Assembly (NCBI GenBank): GCA_016169945.1
Contig: JADLSH010000318.1
Coordinates: forward strand, 2,142,501 to 2,206,500
Direction of reading: 5' to 3'
Source of the DNA: Trachythela sp. YZ-2020
Taxonomy: Eukaryota; Cnidaria; Anthozoa; Malacalcyonacea; Clavulariidae
DNA length: 64,000 nt
Every line of letters starts with the position of its first letter. Position 1 is the stretch's first letter. A program made the position numbers and the translations under genes. This document shows, in pieces, positions 48,810-62,400 of this stretch. The notes beneath the pieces were generated by a model. It made no database searches. It was not told the DNA's origin and saw only the letters and a list, made by a program, of their open reading frames with translations.

Positions 48810-51800
48810 ATGTGGGATCAGAGTCATAAATCACTCAGTGACATGCTACAAGTTGATCCAGGTGTAAACCAGTTCAGTGGTGGGCCGAACTTAATGAATG
48901 ACTTTCTACCCAAGACTGAATTGGATCCAGATGTCCCGATGGGCATGTACGTGGGGGGACCTGTGTCGGTGTCGGGACCTGGACCCAGTATGGGTCCAAA
49001 TATGGGTGGTCCAAATATCGGTGTACCAAATCTACCTGGTTCTACCAATGTGAACATGGGACCACAATTGTCACAGCATAGTAAGTGGTATACATTTGGG
49101 TTTTGTAGGTTATGGAAGAGAGCACAGATAAATAATGGTAATATGTAATCTCGATGTGTATTTAACTCAAATTAACTGCAGCTATCAGTCTATCACTGAT
49201 GTGGTTGTGAGTCTACTTCTATGTATCCAAACCCACCCTGTCAACATTCCCTATGGGAAGAAACCGGAGTACCCAGAGAAAACCCACGACTTTCGGCAGA
49301 GCGTTGACTGACTCTTTACACATAAATGTCTTGAGTCCGGTACGAGAAGCGAACCCACGATCTCAGAAAAGAAAGGCGTCACTGAAACTAGGTGTAAACT
49401 TTAAAGAAGATTTAAGTCTACATAGATAAAGATAAAAACAACACAGAAATCTCCGTAAAGTACCCTACTCTAGCGATCAGTCTAGTCCATTGAACTATAT
49501 AATAGACTGGAACGCTAACGCAGGGGGGGGATTGAAGCCAGCTTAATTCATTCAGCCGAACATTGGGCTGTATATGAAATTGAAGCTATTAAAAAGTTAT
49601 ATTTGATATAAAAACTTCAAGACTTTAGGTAAAAGGAAAATACTTAAAACTTTGAGGAAAAATTTGCCGTATTTTACAAAATTGCGGTTGTTTTTGTATT
49701 TTTTAAGTATTTCCATTTTGCCTAACGTCTTGAAGTTTTTATATCAAATATAACTTTTTAATAGCTTCAATTTCATATACAGCCCAATGTTCGGCGTTAA
49801 GTATTTCAACTCAAAACTCAGAAAAACTAGCCTGGCTTCATCCTATTATCGGGTTTGGCGTATTGAGTTAGCGTTCCAGTTTGTATATAGTTCAATGGTC
49901 TAGTCCTATACGTCAATGATAAGATGCAACACACGTGACTGCTTGCCTGCGCCAACAAACACAAATTAAATACAGTGATTTCGTACCCTTAAACTATCCT
50001 TACAATCCCAATTTCAATCTCAACCCAAAGCCTAACCCTAACCCCTTAAATTAATTCTAACACTAATTCTAACCTTAACACATAGGTGTAGGAAGCAACT
50101 TCAAGTTGGAGGGGCACTTCAAGGGCACCTCTTCTATTAAAAAAAGGGGACAAAGAAAACGTGGAGGGCACATGCCCCCCTCCCCCGGTTCCTACGCCAT
50201 TGCGTTACGCTAACCCTAATTCCAACCCTACTCTAACCCCAATTCTAACACTAATCCTAACCCAAACATTGGCTCAATTTCTATATTAACATCCTGAATA
50301 TTTAATACAAACTTAATCCTAACCACAACCCTAATCCTATCCCTTAATCCTAATCCTTGTGACGTAATTTCGGTATAGTAATATGGAAGGTCACCCCAAA
50401 CACTAAGCATAATCCTAACCCTAATCCTTTGTTTTAGATGCAGGGATGCCTCTCAGCATGGAAAGACATATTCAACAAACCAATGAACGTCTGCTGTGTA
50501 TAAAACAACACTTGTCAACACCACAAGGTTTTCAGAACGCTGCACGAGAACTGCTTGAATGGTGTAGTGATGTTAGAGCATTTCAACCCCCGTTTGAGGC
50601 CAATCTTATGGGATGCTTAACGGTACGAGTTCAACTATTGATGTATGGGTCCAGTGTATGCTGTCGTGGTTTGTGTCTGAACTACCTAAAAAAGATTAAA
50701 AAGATTAAAAACATTGCGACGTTTTGACTTTTGAGCGAGGCACTTACCACGGCGGCTTACTCTACTATTTAAAGAAACTTTCGTAATGAATTTGTGTTAG
50801 AACTTAAGGAAACACAATATTTTCTATGTAGGTTGTGAGTCATGTTGCTGCCACGCCTGGCTATGATCTTCATCTTGGTAAGTTATACTTTTAAACTAAC
50901 TAACTTTTAAACTAACCAACTAAACTAACTATATATATTTATACTAGATAGTTCTATCATTTCTAAACTGTTCTCCCTATAGATGTGCAGTAAGGGCCAC
51001 CTCTTATTGGTCCAGTGTTACTACAGAAGAAAACCTGTAGTGTTTGGTAATGTTTGGTAGAGTCAAACTGGAGCACTCTTCTCATACCGTAAACCTCCGA
51101 TTATAAGCCCTGGGCTTATATAAGTTCGTAAGCGGTTTTTGATGGGCTTATACACGGGGGGGGGGGGCTTGTATACGGGGGGGGGGGCTTATACATGGAC
51201 GACATTTTGGGTTAGTGGTAACCAAGTATTTATTGTTATAAACATATTGTTATAAATTATAAACACGAAAATCACAGGACAACAAAGAAGAGCACAGAGG
51301 GAACATGGGTCCTCGGAGGGGGAATAGAACTTCCGTGTACATACTTCCTTTACGGCCAAAGCTACACAAAAGATTCGTCCGTGATGCCTTGAAACACCAT
51401 TCAAGCGTTTTGTAAACTTAATACTTTATAACATTTAAATACACACTGCTATAAAATGTTTTTGTTCAGTTACCGCTATGTGGAATTTTTTTAGTGCAAT
51501 AGTATTATATACCGGTATAGTGGGCTTATATTCGGGGGGGGGGCTTATATTTGGAATGGTGTGAACGTTAGTAATGTGATGGGCTTATAGACGGGGGGGC
51601 TTATATTCGGGGGGGCTTATAATCGGAGGTTTACGGTATGCGTTTGAGGCGAAACTATAATCAGACAACTGTATATTGCAGGAATCAAACCCAGTCACAG
51701 AGGTGAAAGACACCTGCACTAACCACTGTGTCACCAACAACCTATGAAGATCTAATAAATACATGTAATAATTTTTGCGACACTTCACTTAGGGTATCGA

Positions 51801-54800
51801 CTGTTGGCTGTGTGTTCTGCTCACAAAGATAAGTTTTCGCCCAAGTCCATGAGTTCACTGGCAATGTGGAGCGAAGAACTGAGCCGTTTCTTACTGCTAA
51901 AGCATCCTCAAACACCGAAGCAGAACCACAAAAAGCCTGTTAATGGGTAAATATGTAAAAAAAATTTTTGATATCGTGAGGGTATATTCTATAATCAGTC
52001 AACATCAGGCAAGTAGAAAACTACTTGGCGATGGTGGGATTTGTACTCGGGTAGATTATATATATTGGGTGATGTTCTCCAAGTGATGTCCACACCAGGC
52101 AAGTAGAAACTACTTGATCATGGTGGGATTTGTACGCAGGTAGATTATATATATTGGATGATGTTCTCCAAATGATGTCCACATCTGGCAAGTAGAAAAC
52201 TACTTGATCATGGTGGGATTTGTACTCGGGTAGATTATATATATTGGATGATATTCTCCAAGTGATGTCCACATCTGGCAAGTAGAAAACTACTTGATCA
52301 TGGTGGGAGTTGTACGCAGGTAGATTATATATTGGGTGATGTTCTCCAAGTTATGTCCACACCAGGCAAGTAGAAAACTACTTGATCATGGTGAGAATGA
52401 GATTTGTACTCAGGTAGATTATATATATTGGATGATGATCTCCAAATGCACGATGTCCACACTAGGCAAGTAGAAAAATATACATGATCATGGTGGGATT
52501 TATACTCAGGTAGATTATATATATTAGGTGATGTTCTCCAAGTGATGTCCACACCGGGCAAGTAGAAAACTACTTGATCGTGGTGGGAATTGTACAAAGT
52601 ACAGAAGAATACTTTATGACCAAATGCTTTCGTGAATTATTACTGCTAATATCATCAACGCTTTTTGTTTTCAACCCGCGCAAATATACAGTAGTTTCAG
52701 AAATCAATATTGTGCCTTGAATTTATAATTGTACCGACATTTCTTCCTGTGCGTAATAGCCTGAGTGTCTGCACACGAAATATGCGATGGTCGCGAAAGA
52801 CAAAATGAAACCAGCTCCGATTAAAGCACGCTTTCAATTTGATAACGAAGTATTTGTGGTTTCTGTTCTGGTAAGTATAGATATATTGCTGCTCTTGCTT
52901 GAGTGAGCTGGTTAAGCATAGAGTATAAGCAATTATACTAGAGTGCCTTGAGTAATAAAGCTTTAAGGTTTGGAAATTATATCTATGCCATGCTCTGTCG
53001 GTTTTAACCGGTTCTCAAGCTATGTACTTTTAGAAATTATCAAAAGGAAGCTTTTGACATTTAGTTGAGTTTCACTGAGCACTGTCGTGCAGCAGATGGT
53101 GATTAACCTGCAATTATCAAAGCGAGAAAGTAATGTTAATTCTTTCCATTATATGTAGTTGTCTTGTATATTTGCTGGCGTATATATATAAGAGAGTTGT
53201 AATTAAGTTTTCTTGCTCCAATAAGTGTCAACATTCCTGAAGTTGACCACCATCTGCTTCCCCGTAAAGCTTACTGAAACTTGCCAATGGAAAGTCGAGT
53301 GCGTGTACTATTGTAGGCTTGTCGCAAACGCATTTCAAAGGGTTGAAGTTAGTTAGGTCGTTTAGTTTGTCTACACATTGCGTAATATAACTAACCGCTT
53401 CCGCGTGTTTGAGTGCGACATTTTTCCTCTTGCTGACCTAAAGCTTTAGATTGCAAACTCTAAATTGTGTTCGATTCTATACTGTATATATAAGATATCA
53501 CCTGGAAAACATCCCACGATATATGTGTTATCTACCCAAGTACGAGTTCCATCTTTTTGACTACTTATAACGACATGTAAAACGCGCTACAAGGTTGTCC
53601 CGAAAAGCCGATATCACTTTGCGTTCGCAATGCTTGTTCCTTGGCAATGGATTGTTGAACACTTGCATTCTTCACGGGCTTTTGAAACCGAGAGAAACAT
53701 TCACTTTCATGATATCTCAAACGTAGTGGTCCAGTGTCGGTTGTATTCTACAATAAGCTGTCGTGGTTTGTGTCTGAACTACCTGAAAAATATATCTCAA
53801 AACGTGGGGGTCCAGTGTAGATAATATTCTATAATAAGCTGCCGTAGTTTGTGTCTGAACTACTTTGATGTTTGGATTCAGGGGCTATCGCCCAAAAAGT
53901 CGAAGTGCTTTTTTATTTTTTTATTTTTTTTTATTGTGTTTCCACTTGAGGTGGACGGAAAGCCTAAACAGGTTTTGCAACCCAATTGACGAAGGTTCGG
54001 AGAGTTTGCTAAGGTTACTTACTCCTTATAAGGATTAGTTTTTAATGAGGGAGGAAAACCGGAGTACCCGGAGAAAAACCCTCGAAGCACAGGAGAGAAC
54101 CAACCGATCTCAACTTCAGGTAGTTCAGACAAACCACAGCAGCTTATTTAGCACTACCTACACTGGACCATCGCATTTGAGATCGGCTACCGTCGCTTTA
54201 AGAAGGACTCACATGTGTCTATTTTATGTTTTGATATTTCAGAGATCCTAATGCTCTCATGTGGCCCATGCAACAGCAGCAGCCACCACAACCATCTGTA
54301 TCAGTGGTAACTACAGTATGGGGCGTATCATCAACCACTAGTCAACCCCAGCTATCTACAGATAGCATGATGCCATCAATACCATCATCCAACACTGGTA
54401 ATGTCATGAACCAACAAGCATACGGTAATCCAGGAATGATGAATACTGGAAATAAACCATACCAACTGCCAGGTAAGTGATGGTGATAGTGGTGGTGGCA
54501 GTGGTGGTCGTGGTGGTGATGATGGTGGTGGTTGTGGTGATGATGGTGGTGGTGATGATGGTGGTGGTGATGATGGTGGTGGTGGTGGTGATGATGATGG
54601 TGGTGATGATGATGAAGGTGGTGGTGGTGGTGATGATGGTGGTGATGATGGTGGTGGTGATGATGGTGGTGATGATGATGGTGATGATGGTGGTGGTGAT
54701 GATGGTGGTGATGATGGTTGTGGTAATGATAATGGTGTTAGTATAATTAATCTCTTAGTGATAATATTCAAGTTTCATATTTACCTTGCATATAGGTTTT

Positions 54801-56446
54801 CCAGGCAATCAGTTCCCACCAAGAAGGATGACAGCAGATGCAGTCCGCAACACAGGGGGTTATCCTTCAACTCCAACCACTCCACAGAATGGTCCACCAA
54901 CAAACCCTTTCCACTACCCCCACTCTGGCCCACCCAATGCCACGCCCTTCCCCACCACTCCAACTCAAGTCCCAACCCAACCTCAGAACAGCCCGTATAC
55001 GGGGGGCGGACCTGCGGCAGCAGCGGCCGCGGCGGCGGTTGCAGCGGCTGCAGCTACGGCAACTGCTACCGCAACGGCGACTGCAACTGCATCGTTACAA
55101 GATCCTGATGTTGGTATGTTACCCTAAATCTTATTTCTTAATACATCAAACTTGTACATTAGACTGTTCTAAACTGTTCTCCCTAGAGGTTCAGTAAGAG
55201 TCATCCCTTGTTGCTCTAGTGTCACTACAGGAGGAAACCTAAACTAAACTAACTTTATTTATACTGGATAGATCTATCAAGTTCTAAACTGTTCTCTCTA
55301 GAGGTCCAGTAAGGGTCATCTCTTATTGATCCAGTGTTACTACAGGAGGAAACCTAAACTAACTTTATTTATACTGGATAGTCCTATCAAGTTCTAAATT
55401 GTACTCTCTAGAGGTTCAGTAAGAGTAATCTCTTATTGATCCAGTGTCACTACAGGAGGAAACCTAAACTAAACTAACTTTATTTTATACTGGATAGATC
55501 TATCAAGTTCTAAACTGTACTCTCTAGAGGTCCAGTAAGAGTCATCTCTTATTGATCCAGTGTTACTACAGGAGGAAACCTAAACTAAACTAACTTTATT
55601 TATACTGGATAGATCTATCAAGTTCTAAATTGTTCTCTCTAGAGGTCCAGTAAGGGTCATCTCTTATTGATCCAGTGTTACTACAGGAGGAAACCTAAAC
55701 TAACTTTATTTATACTGGATAGATCTATCAGTTCTAAACTGTTCTCCCTAGAGGTTCAGTAAAGGTCATTCCTTATTATTGATCCAGTGTTACTACAGAA
55801 GGAAACTGAAGTAGCTGAAGAAAACCTGAGGTATTTGGTCAAACTTGAAGCACCCATGTCGTATGCGACTGAGGTGAAATTATAACCAGCCAACTGCAGA
55901 TTGCAGGAATGGAACCTCGATCACAGAAGTGAAAGTCACACACTAACCACTGTACCACCATGATCTCATTGGCGTAATCAAACGTTTGAATGACAAGACT
56001 ATTGAAGTTACACTTTACACACGTCGATCTTCGTTCAAATATGCTTCAACTTTGTTCAAATAAACTTTGACAGAGTATACATCAGCAGCCTCTATTCGCC
56101 AGATAGAGAAGGGCTTAGCTTAACCTCAAAACTTTTATGATCCAAATTTCATGCAGTGCAATAAAGTTTAGAATTAATGATGATTTTCATTTTTAGACGT
56201 CGGGTTTGTGGGATTTGACCAAAACCCCACACAATTCCAAGCCCATGCTCAGACCCCAGTCAACCATCCTCAACAGCCCCCACCTCCCTACTCCAAGAAT
56301 CCGTACCCTCAACCCTACAGCAACAAGCCCCAGTACCCGGGTCCGTACCCAGGCAATCCCAATCCAAATCAGATGCCCAACCCCGGGATGAAATCTCCTA
56401 TAATGAACAGACAACAATTCATGCAGCAATTTATGAGACCACCACC

Positions 56447-56482
<36 letters not shown>

Positions 56483-59400
56483 GCAACAACAACAACAACA
56501 ACAACAACAACTACAACAACAACAACAGCAGCAACAGCAACAACAACAACAACAGCCTAACCCTAACATGGCTGGGAATATGGCGAATATGCTTGCAGCT
56601 GGAGGGTTTAACAAACAACTTCGCTTTCAAAACCAGGTGCGTAGTAATTATTCTTAAGTTTGGGTATTTCGCTCTATACCAGACACAAATGTTGAAGGTT
56701 TATTGTTCCTGCTTTAGGCTCAAGTTGGTATGCAGAAAAACACATTTAAAGACTTGAAGGTACGTACAAGCAATTGTTTTTTTGGTTTCTAATATAACAT
56801 TACTGCACCTATTTCCAGATGTCAGTATGTTCGTATTCAAACATTATTTGGGGAAGCACGGGTCGCAGATGCTGTTAGCGCGCTGCCTCTAAAGCCCTTA
56901 CCTCTGAGTTAAGCCTGCTATACAGCAGGTCGAGGGCAGGGATTTCCTGTACTTCGGCTGGGTAAGTTCAGATAGGTTGGTTCTCTCCTGTCCTTCGAGA
57001 GTTTGTCTTCGGTTTTCCATCCAGGGGCCGGTTGTTCAAAAGCCGGTTAACTTAACCCTGGGTTAGTGGTAACTTTCATACAAGTTTCTCGACATCGGTT
57101 ATATTAATATGAATACTTTTTTCTATCAACCTTGTACTGAGCGATAGAAGTTTTTGTTTATAAAGTTTTGAAATAAACAAACATGTAGAAGTATACAAAC
57201 CAGAACAGCAGATTAAAATTTAACCCGGGGTTAGCGTTAACCGGCTTTTGAACAACCGGCCCCAGAACTAAACTAAACTAAAATTGTTTTGTAAACATTT
57301 TTAGCCACCACCCAGCTACCCTAACGTGTCAAACTATCCATCTGGCTTCCCCCCGAACTCGAACTTCCCCAGTCCATCCGCTCCTAACCCCAACTTCATG
57401 AATGCCCAATTTCGACCTGGCGACATGGCTCCTAAACCCGGCATCCAACAACAAGCTATGGGCCCTAACAATATGAGATACCCCACGCCCGCGGGCAATA
57501 CTTTACCAGGCAGCGGTATGATGTCTCCAAGCCTGTCGAATCCGGGGGGAATGGTACAGAGCAGTGTCGGAGGTGTATTGTCGCCTTTTCAAGATCCGCC
57601 GGACGTAAAACCACGAATACCACCAAGTAAGGGTTATGTTACACATCACGTGCGGTGCCAGTGTGGGTAGAGTATAGCAAATACGGCGGTTGACTGTTGT
57701 GTAAAACTACCTGAAAATACAATGAGAACTTCGACGTTTCGAGCGAAGGCCCTTCGTCTGGAAGTTAGTAGAGGGGAAGGGCCTTCGCTCGAAACGTCGA
57801 AGCGGCCTTCGCTCGAAACGTCGAAGTTCTCATTGTATTTTTCAGGTAGTTCTACACAACAGTCAACCGCCGCGTTATGTTACTCATGTTCAATCCTGGT
57901 CAAATGAGGGCGAGAGTGCATGAAAGTTGGCAAGCGAGAGTTTGCATGAGAGTTGACTAGATATTACCATCCGTACCAGTCAAACGAGCGAAAGTTCTCA
58001 TCAAAATTTGAACCAGCTCAAAGTTGATGAGAGTTGGCGATCAAAACACGAGCGAGAGTTGCAACTCGCATGAGGGGCTTTCGAGGGGCTTCGGTGGCGC
58101 AATCGTCAGAGCACGCGCCTTTCACCTCTGATATCGTGGGTTCGAGTCCCGTTGGGGACGACTTATGATAGCTATGTGAAAAGAGTTAGTCAACGCTCTG
58201 CCGAAAGTCGTGGGTTTTCTCCGGGGTTTCCTCCCACAGGGAATGTTGACAGGTGGGTTTGGTTTAACCACTAACTGGCCCTTCCACCGTAGCTGTGCTC
58301 CGTGATGGCGAGCAAAAGGTGGCTGCCATATGCGCGCCTAGAAAGCCTTCGACTTGGTCACGTTGAGCTGTGTCCTTCGCAATTCAGCTTAGCTCTCAGC
58401 TGCAAGTAAGGATAATAAGCACACCCCCTTACTGATCCCTTACTGAACTCTCATCCTCGTTTGACCGGGGCTTTACTCAGTATGAATTGAATGTAAAGTT
58501 GTCTGATTGTAATTTTGCCTCGGAGCTTCCAGTTTGACTCTATCAAACTCCGCAGGTTGTCTCCGGGTACTCCGGTTTCCTCCTGTAATAACGCTAGACT
58601 CTTAAGGGTTCACCCTTACTGGACCTCTAGAGAGAACAGTTTAGAACTGACAGAGCTATCCAGTATAAATAAAGTTAGTTTCAGTTCCATCATCAGAAAT
58701 GGATTCTATTCTCTCTTCAGATGACAACGATCAACTTCGACTAACATTTCCAGTTCGTGACGGAATAATGCTGCCGCCATTTCGCCTTGAACATAATCTT
58801 GCCGTCAGTAACCACGTCTTTCATCTTCGCGAATCTGTTCATCAAACTTTACTATGGAGGTAGGTTTCAGTGTCCGATTTTAGATCTAGATTAATGATAT
58901 TTGAAAATTACCTGGCAAACGTCATCTGACGACATCACTAACTGGCAATATTCGTCATTAACATTCACTGAAACTTAAAATCAGCCAGACAAATCCCAGT
59001 GTGTGAATATACTCTTAATATCTTGCTGCCTGATAAAGCCAATGTGTTTGTGTATTTGGTTCCTGTTGTGCTAAGCGGATATGACTCACTAACCCCCCAC
59101 TGGATTCGATATCGACTTTCAATTCACCTTAACTGTGCGAAAATGTGGTCAAAGTAAATACAAAACATTAATATGTGTCCACTAAACCTGTTTTTCCGGA
59201 TTAACAGGTCTGATCTGGAACTTCAGTTCAAATGTTATCATCACGAAGAAAAGCAACAGCATACCAACTGGCCAGCGTCCGTCTCTGTCAGTGTTAACGC
59301 AACACCGCTTACGATTGAAAGGGTAAGATTCATCACTATATGTTTTAACAATATTGTTTAGGTTATGCATTCAGATCTAAAAGAACATATATCTAACATA

Positions 59401-62400
59401 CATTTAAGAGATGTTGATCACTTTTGATGAAAACACTAGACTGAAGTGTTGAAACATTGGGTCGTGAATGTAATTTGTCCAGGGATTACATTCATTTACT
59501 TCAACCGAAGTAGTGATACCTGGTTGCATGAAGACGCGAGACTGGAGTGTTGAAAAATTGGGTCGTGAATGTAATTTGTTCGGTAATTACATTCATTTAC
59601 TTCAACCGAAGTAACGAAATATGTCTGATATTATATCTGGTTTGCAGTGAGCTCACAAACATTACATTTTCAATGTATTTGGGTTTTTAGGGTGATAACA
59701 AAACCTCACATAAACCACTTCATCTTAAAAATGTTTGTCGACCTGGTCGAAATACGATTCAAATTACAGTCACTGCTTGCTGCTGTGTAAGTATTGTGAA
59801 AATGTATCTCACAATGTTAGGGTGTTGGTAGCACTGTGGTTATTGCATGTGTCTTTCACCTCTGTGACCGGGGTACGATTCCGGCAATATGCAGTCTGAT
59901 TATAATTTGCACTCAGTCACATGTGAGAAGAGTGCTTCCAGTTTGATTAGCAGATTTTAGTAACACTTGAATATGTCCCTTACTGAACCTCTAGGTAGAA
60001 CAGTTTAAAACTGATAGAGCTATCCAGTATAAAGTTAGTTTAGTTTAGGTTTCCTCCTGTAGTAACACTGGATCAACAAGGGATGTTCCTTACTGGACCT
60101 CTTGGAAGAACAGTTTAGAAATGATAGAACTATCCAATATAAAGTTATTTTAGTGTGAATGTATTCCTTAATAATATATATTATTTCAGTCTCATTTATT
60201 CGTCTTACAACTGGTTCATCGTCCATCAGTGAAGTCTATACTTGATGGTCTTTTAACGAAACGGCTCCTGCCTGCTACTCATTGTATTACAAAAAGTAAG
60301 TGTTCCTTTATTTTAAATCTCAAAGCAAATGTTTAATAGATAGACCTTATCGGATCAGTCAGTTAGTCAGCTAACCGGTCAATTAGCCAGTTAGTTCATC
60401 GTCAGTCATAACGATCTTACCCTTTTTCTCTCGCAGTAAAACGTCATTTCGCCTCTCCGCAAAACCTCGGCGTCAATGATGGCGGGGTCGAACAAACTGC
60501 GATAAAGGTTTCGTTAAAATGTCCGATCACTCAACGAAGAATTACGTTGCCTGCCCGAGGACACGATTGCAGGCATATACAGGTACTGTTTATGTTAAAT
60601 ATGCTAATTTAGTCATGAATAAATGAAGACATCAACACCATCATTATCACCAGTACCATCGTCGCCATCATCACCACCATCATCATCACTATTATCATCA
60701 TCATCATCATCACTATTATCATCATCATCATCACCATTATCATCATCATCATCATCACTATTATCACCACTATCATCACCACCATCATCACCATACCATC
60801 ATAATAACAATCACCACCATAATTAATCTTACTGTTCTATACTCTTCTATTGTAGTGTTTTGATCTGGAATCGTATCTGAAACTGAACGCGGAGCGAGGC
60901 AGCTGGAAGTGTCCCGTGTGCAAGTATGTATTTATTTACTGGGGGGAAGGGGAAGAGGCTGGCTCTTTTGACAATTAGAACGATGGAGAAGAGAGGGAGC
61001 CCCCCCCCACCCCTTTGGTAATAGTTCTTCTACGAATAACGCAAAACACATTTGGAGGAGAATGAGAGAAGACAAGAGAGGTTGCATCTTTCGTTATTGT
61101 TGTCTCTCCTATAGAACGTAAGTTAGTTTTAACTTTATTGTATCGCAAGTCTTGATGAAGATATTTTTTTTGTTTTCAGCAAAACAGCAGTGTTGGAGTT
61201 GTTGGAAGTTGATCAGTACATGTGGGGCATTTTATCGACTTTGAGAAAGTAAGTCAGTTTGTATTCAGTATATTATAAGGTCATCTTCAAATTCAATATG
61301 TGAATTAAGAACTAGACGAGTTTTTGAAACTGTAAATTTCAAATTGTTTTAATTCATATATTATTGAAATTCAAGCTGACCTTATACTTCGGAATCTGTT
61401 TCTTCAGTATTATTCTAATCAGTCACGTGTGATGTACAACGGAAAAAATGCTCACATTTTAGTAGATGGTGTGTTTGTGACGCAGTGATACGCAGTTGTC
61501 TGATTATAATCTCACCTCAGTTGCATCTGAGAGTAGACGTTTTCTTAGGGTAGTCGGGCCTCCTACAAGCTAGTGAACAAATGTTTAATGGGCAATGTAC
61601 GTCAATTTTTAACCAACTATTTTACATTTTACCGTGATAGGATAACACGGTGTACTTGGCAGAGTAATCTTTTATATATACCTAAAGTTAATTGGAAGCA
61701 GGGAAGAAGTCGTGCTATAACGGCTGCATTGTTTTTAATAAACTATCAAGCACTCATTCTTAACAATTAACTTTTAAAACCAATTTCTATATAGTGATGA
61801 TTAATGTATTTATAATATTGTAGATTTTTTTAACTTAGTATTTTTAGCTATATTTATTAATATTAGAATGTAGGGCACCTATTGATTCAAAGATGGCCCT
61901 CGCCATTAGGGAAAATAGTTTATAACTGATAGAGCTGTGCAGCATTAAAAACGTTTAGTTTAGGTTTCCTTCTGTAGTAACACTGGACCAAGAAGGGATG
62001 CTCCTTATTGGACCTTAAAGAGAACAGTGATAGAGCTGTTCTCTTCCTGTAGTAACACTGGACCAGTAAGATCTAGTCTCTAGGTTTAAGACATGTTATT
62101 ATATTTATAGATCTGAAAGACAATCAGGACAACTGTGAGTAATACCCCGTTGTACCCCCTGTTTGATCCCCATCTATTTGCGTAATACCCCGTTGTACCC
62201 TCGATACGAAAGTGGTGTGTCAATTATTGTGACATCATTGTTCCATTTTAGTTCTGGCACGGAAGAAATTACAATCGATCCCAACAGTCAGTGGTTCCCA
62301 GTGCCTGTGAAACTGGACATCAAAGAAGAGGGTGCGTATTTGAGATTTATCTATATTATTTTACTTTTTGGATATCCTATCAAAGGGAAAAACAATGTCA

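Noticed and set aside
49980..50430. True telomere or chromosome end
   Set aside because: Too degenerate and flanked on both sides by ZMIZ1 exons; interstitial remnant at most.
52021..52597. 86- and 90-residue minus frames
   Set aside because: Minisatellite in ZMIZ1 intron 4.
54385..54771. 128-residue Pro/Ser frame and its Val/Met counterpart on the other strand
   Set aside because: Both are translations of the GGT/GAT microsatellite in a ZMIZ1 intron.
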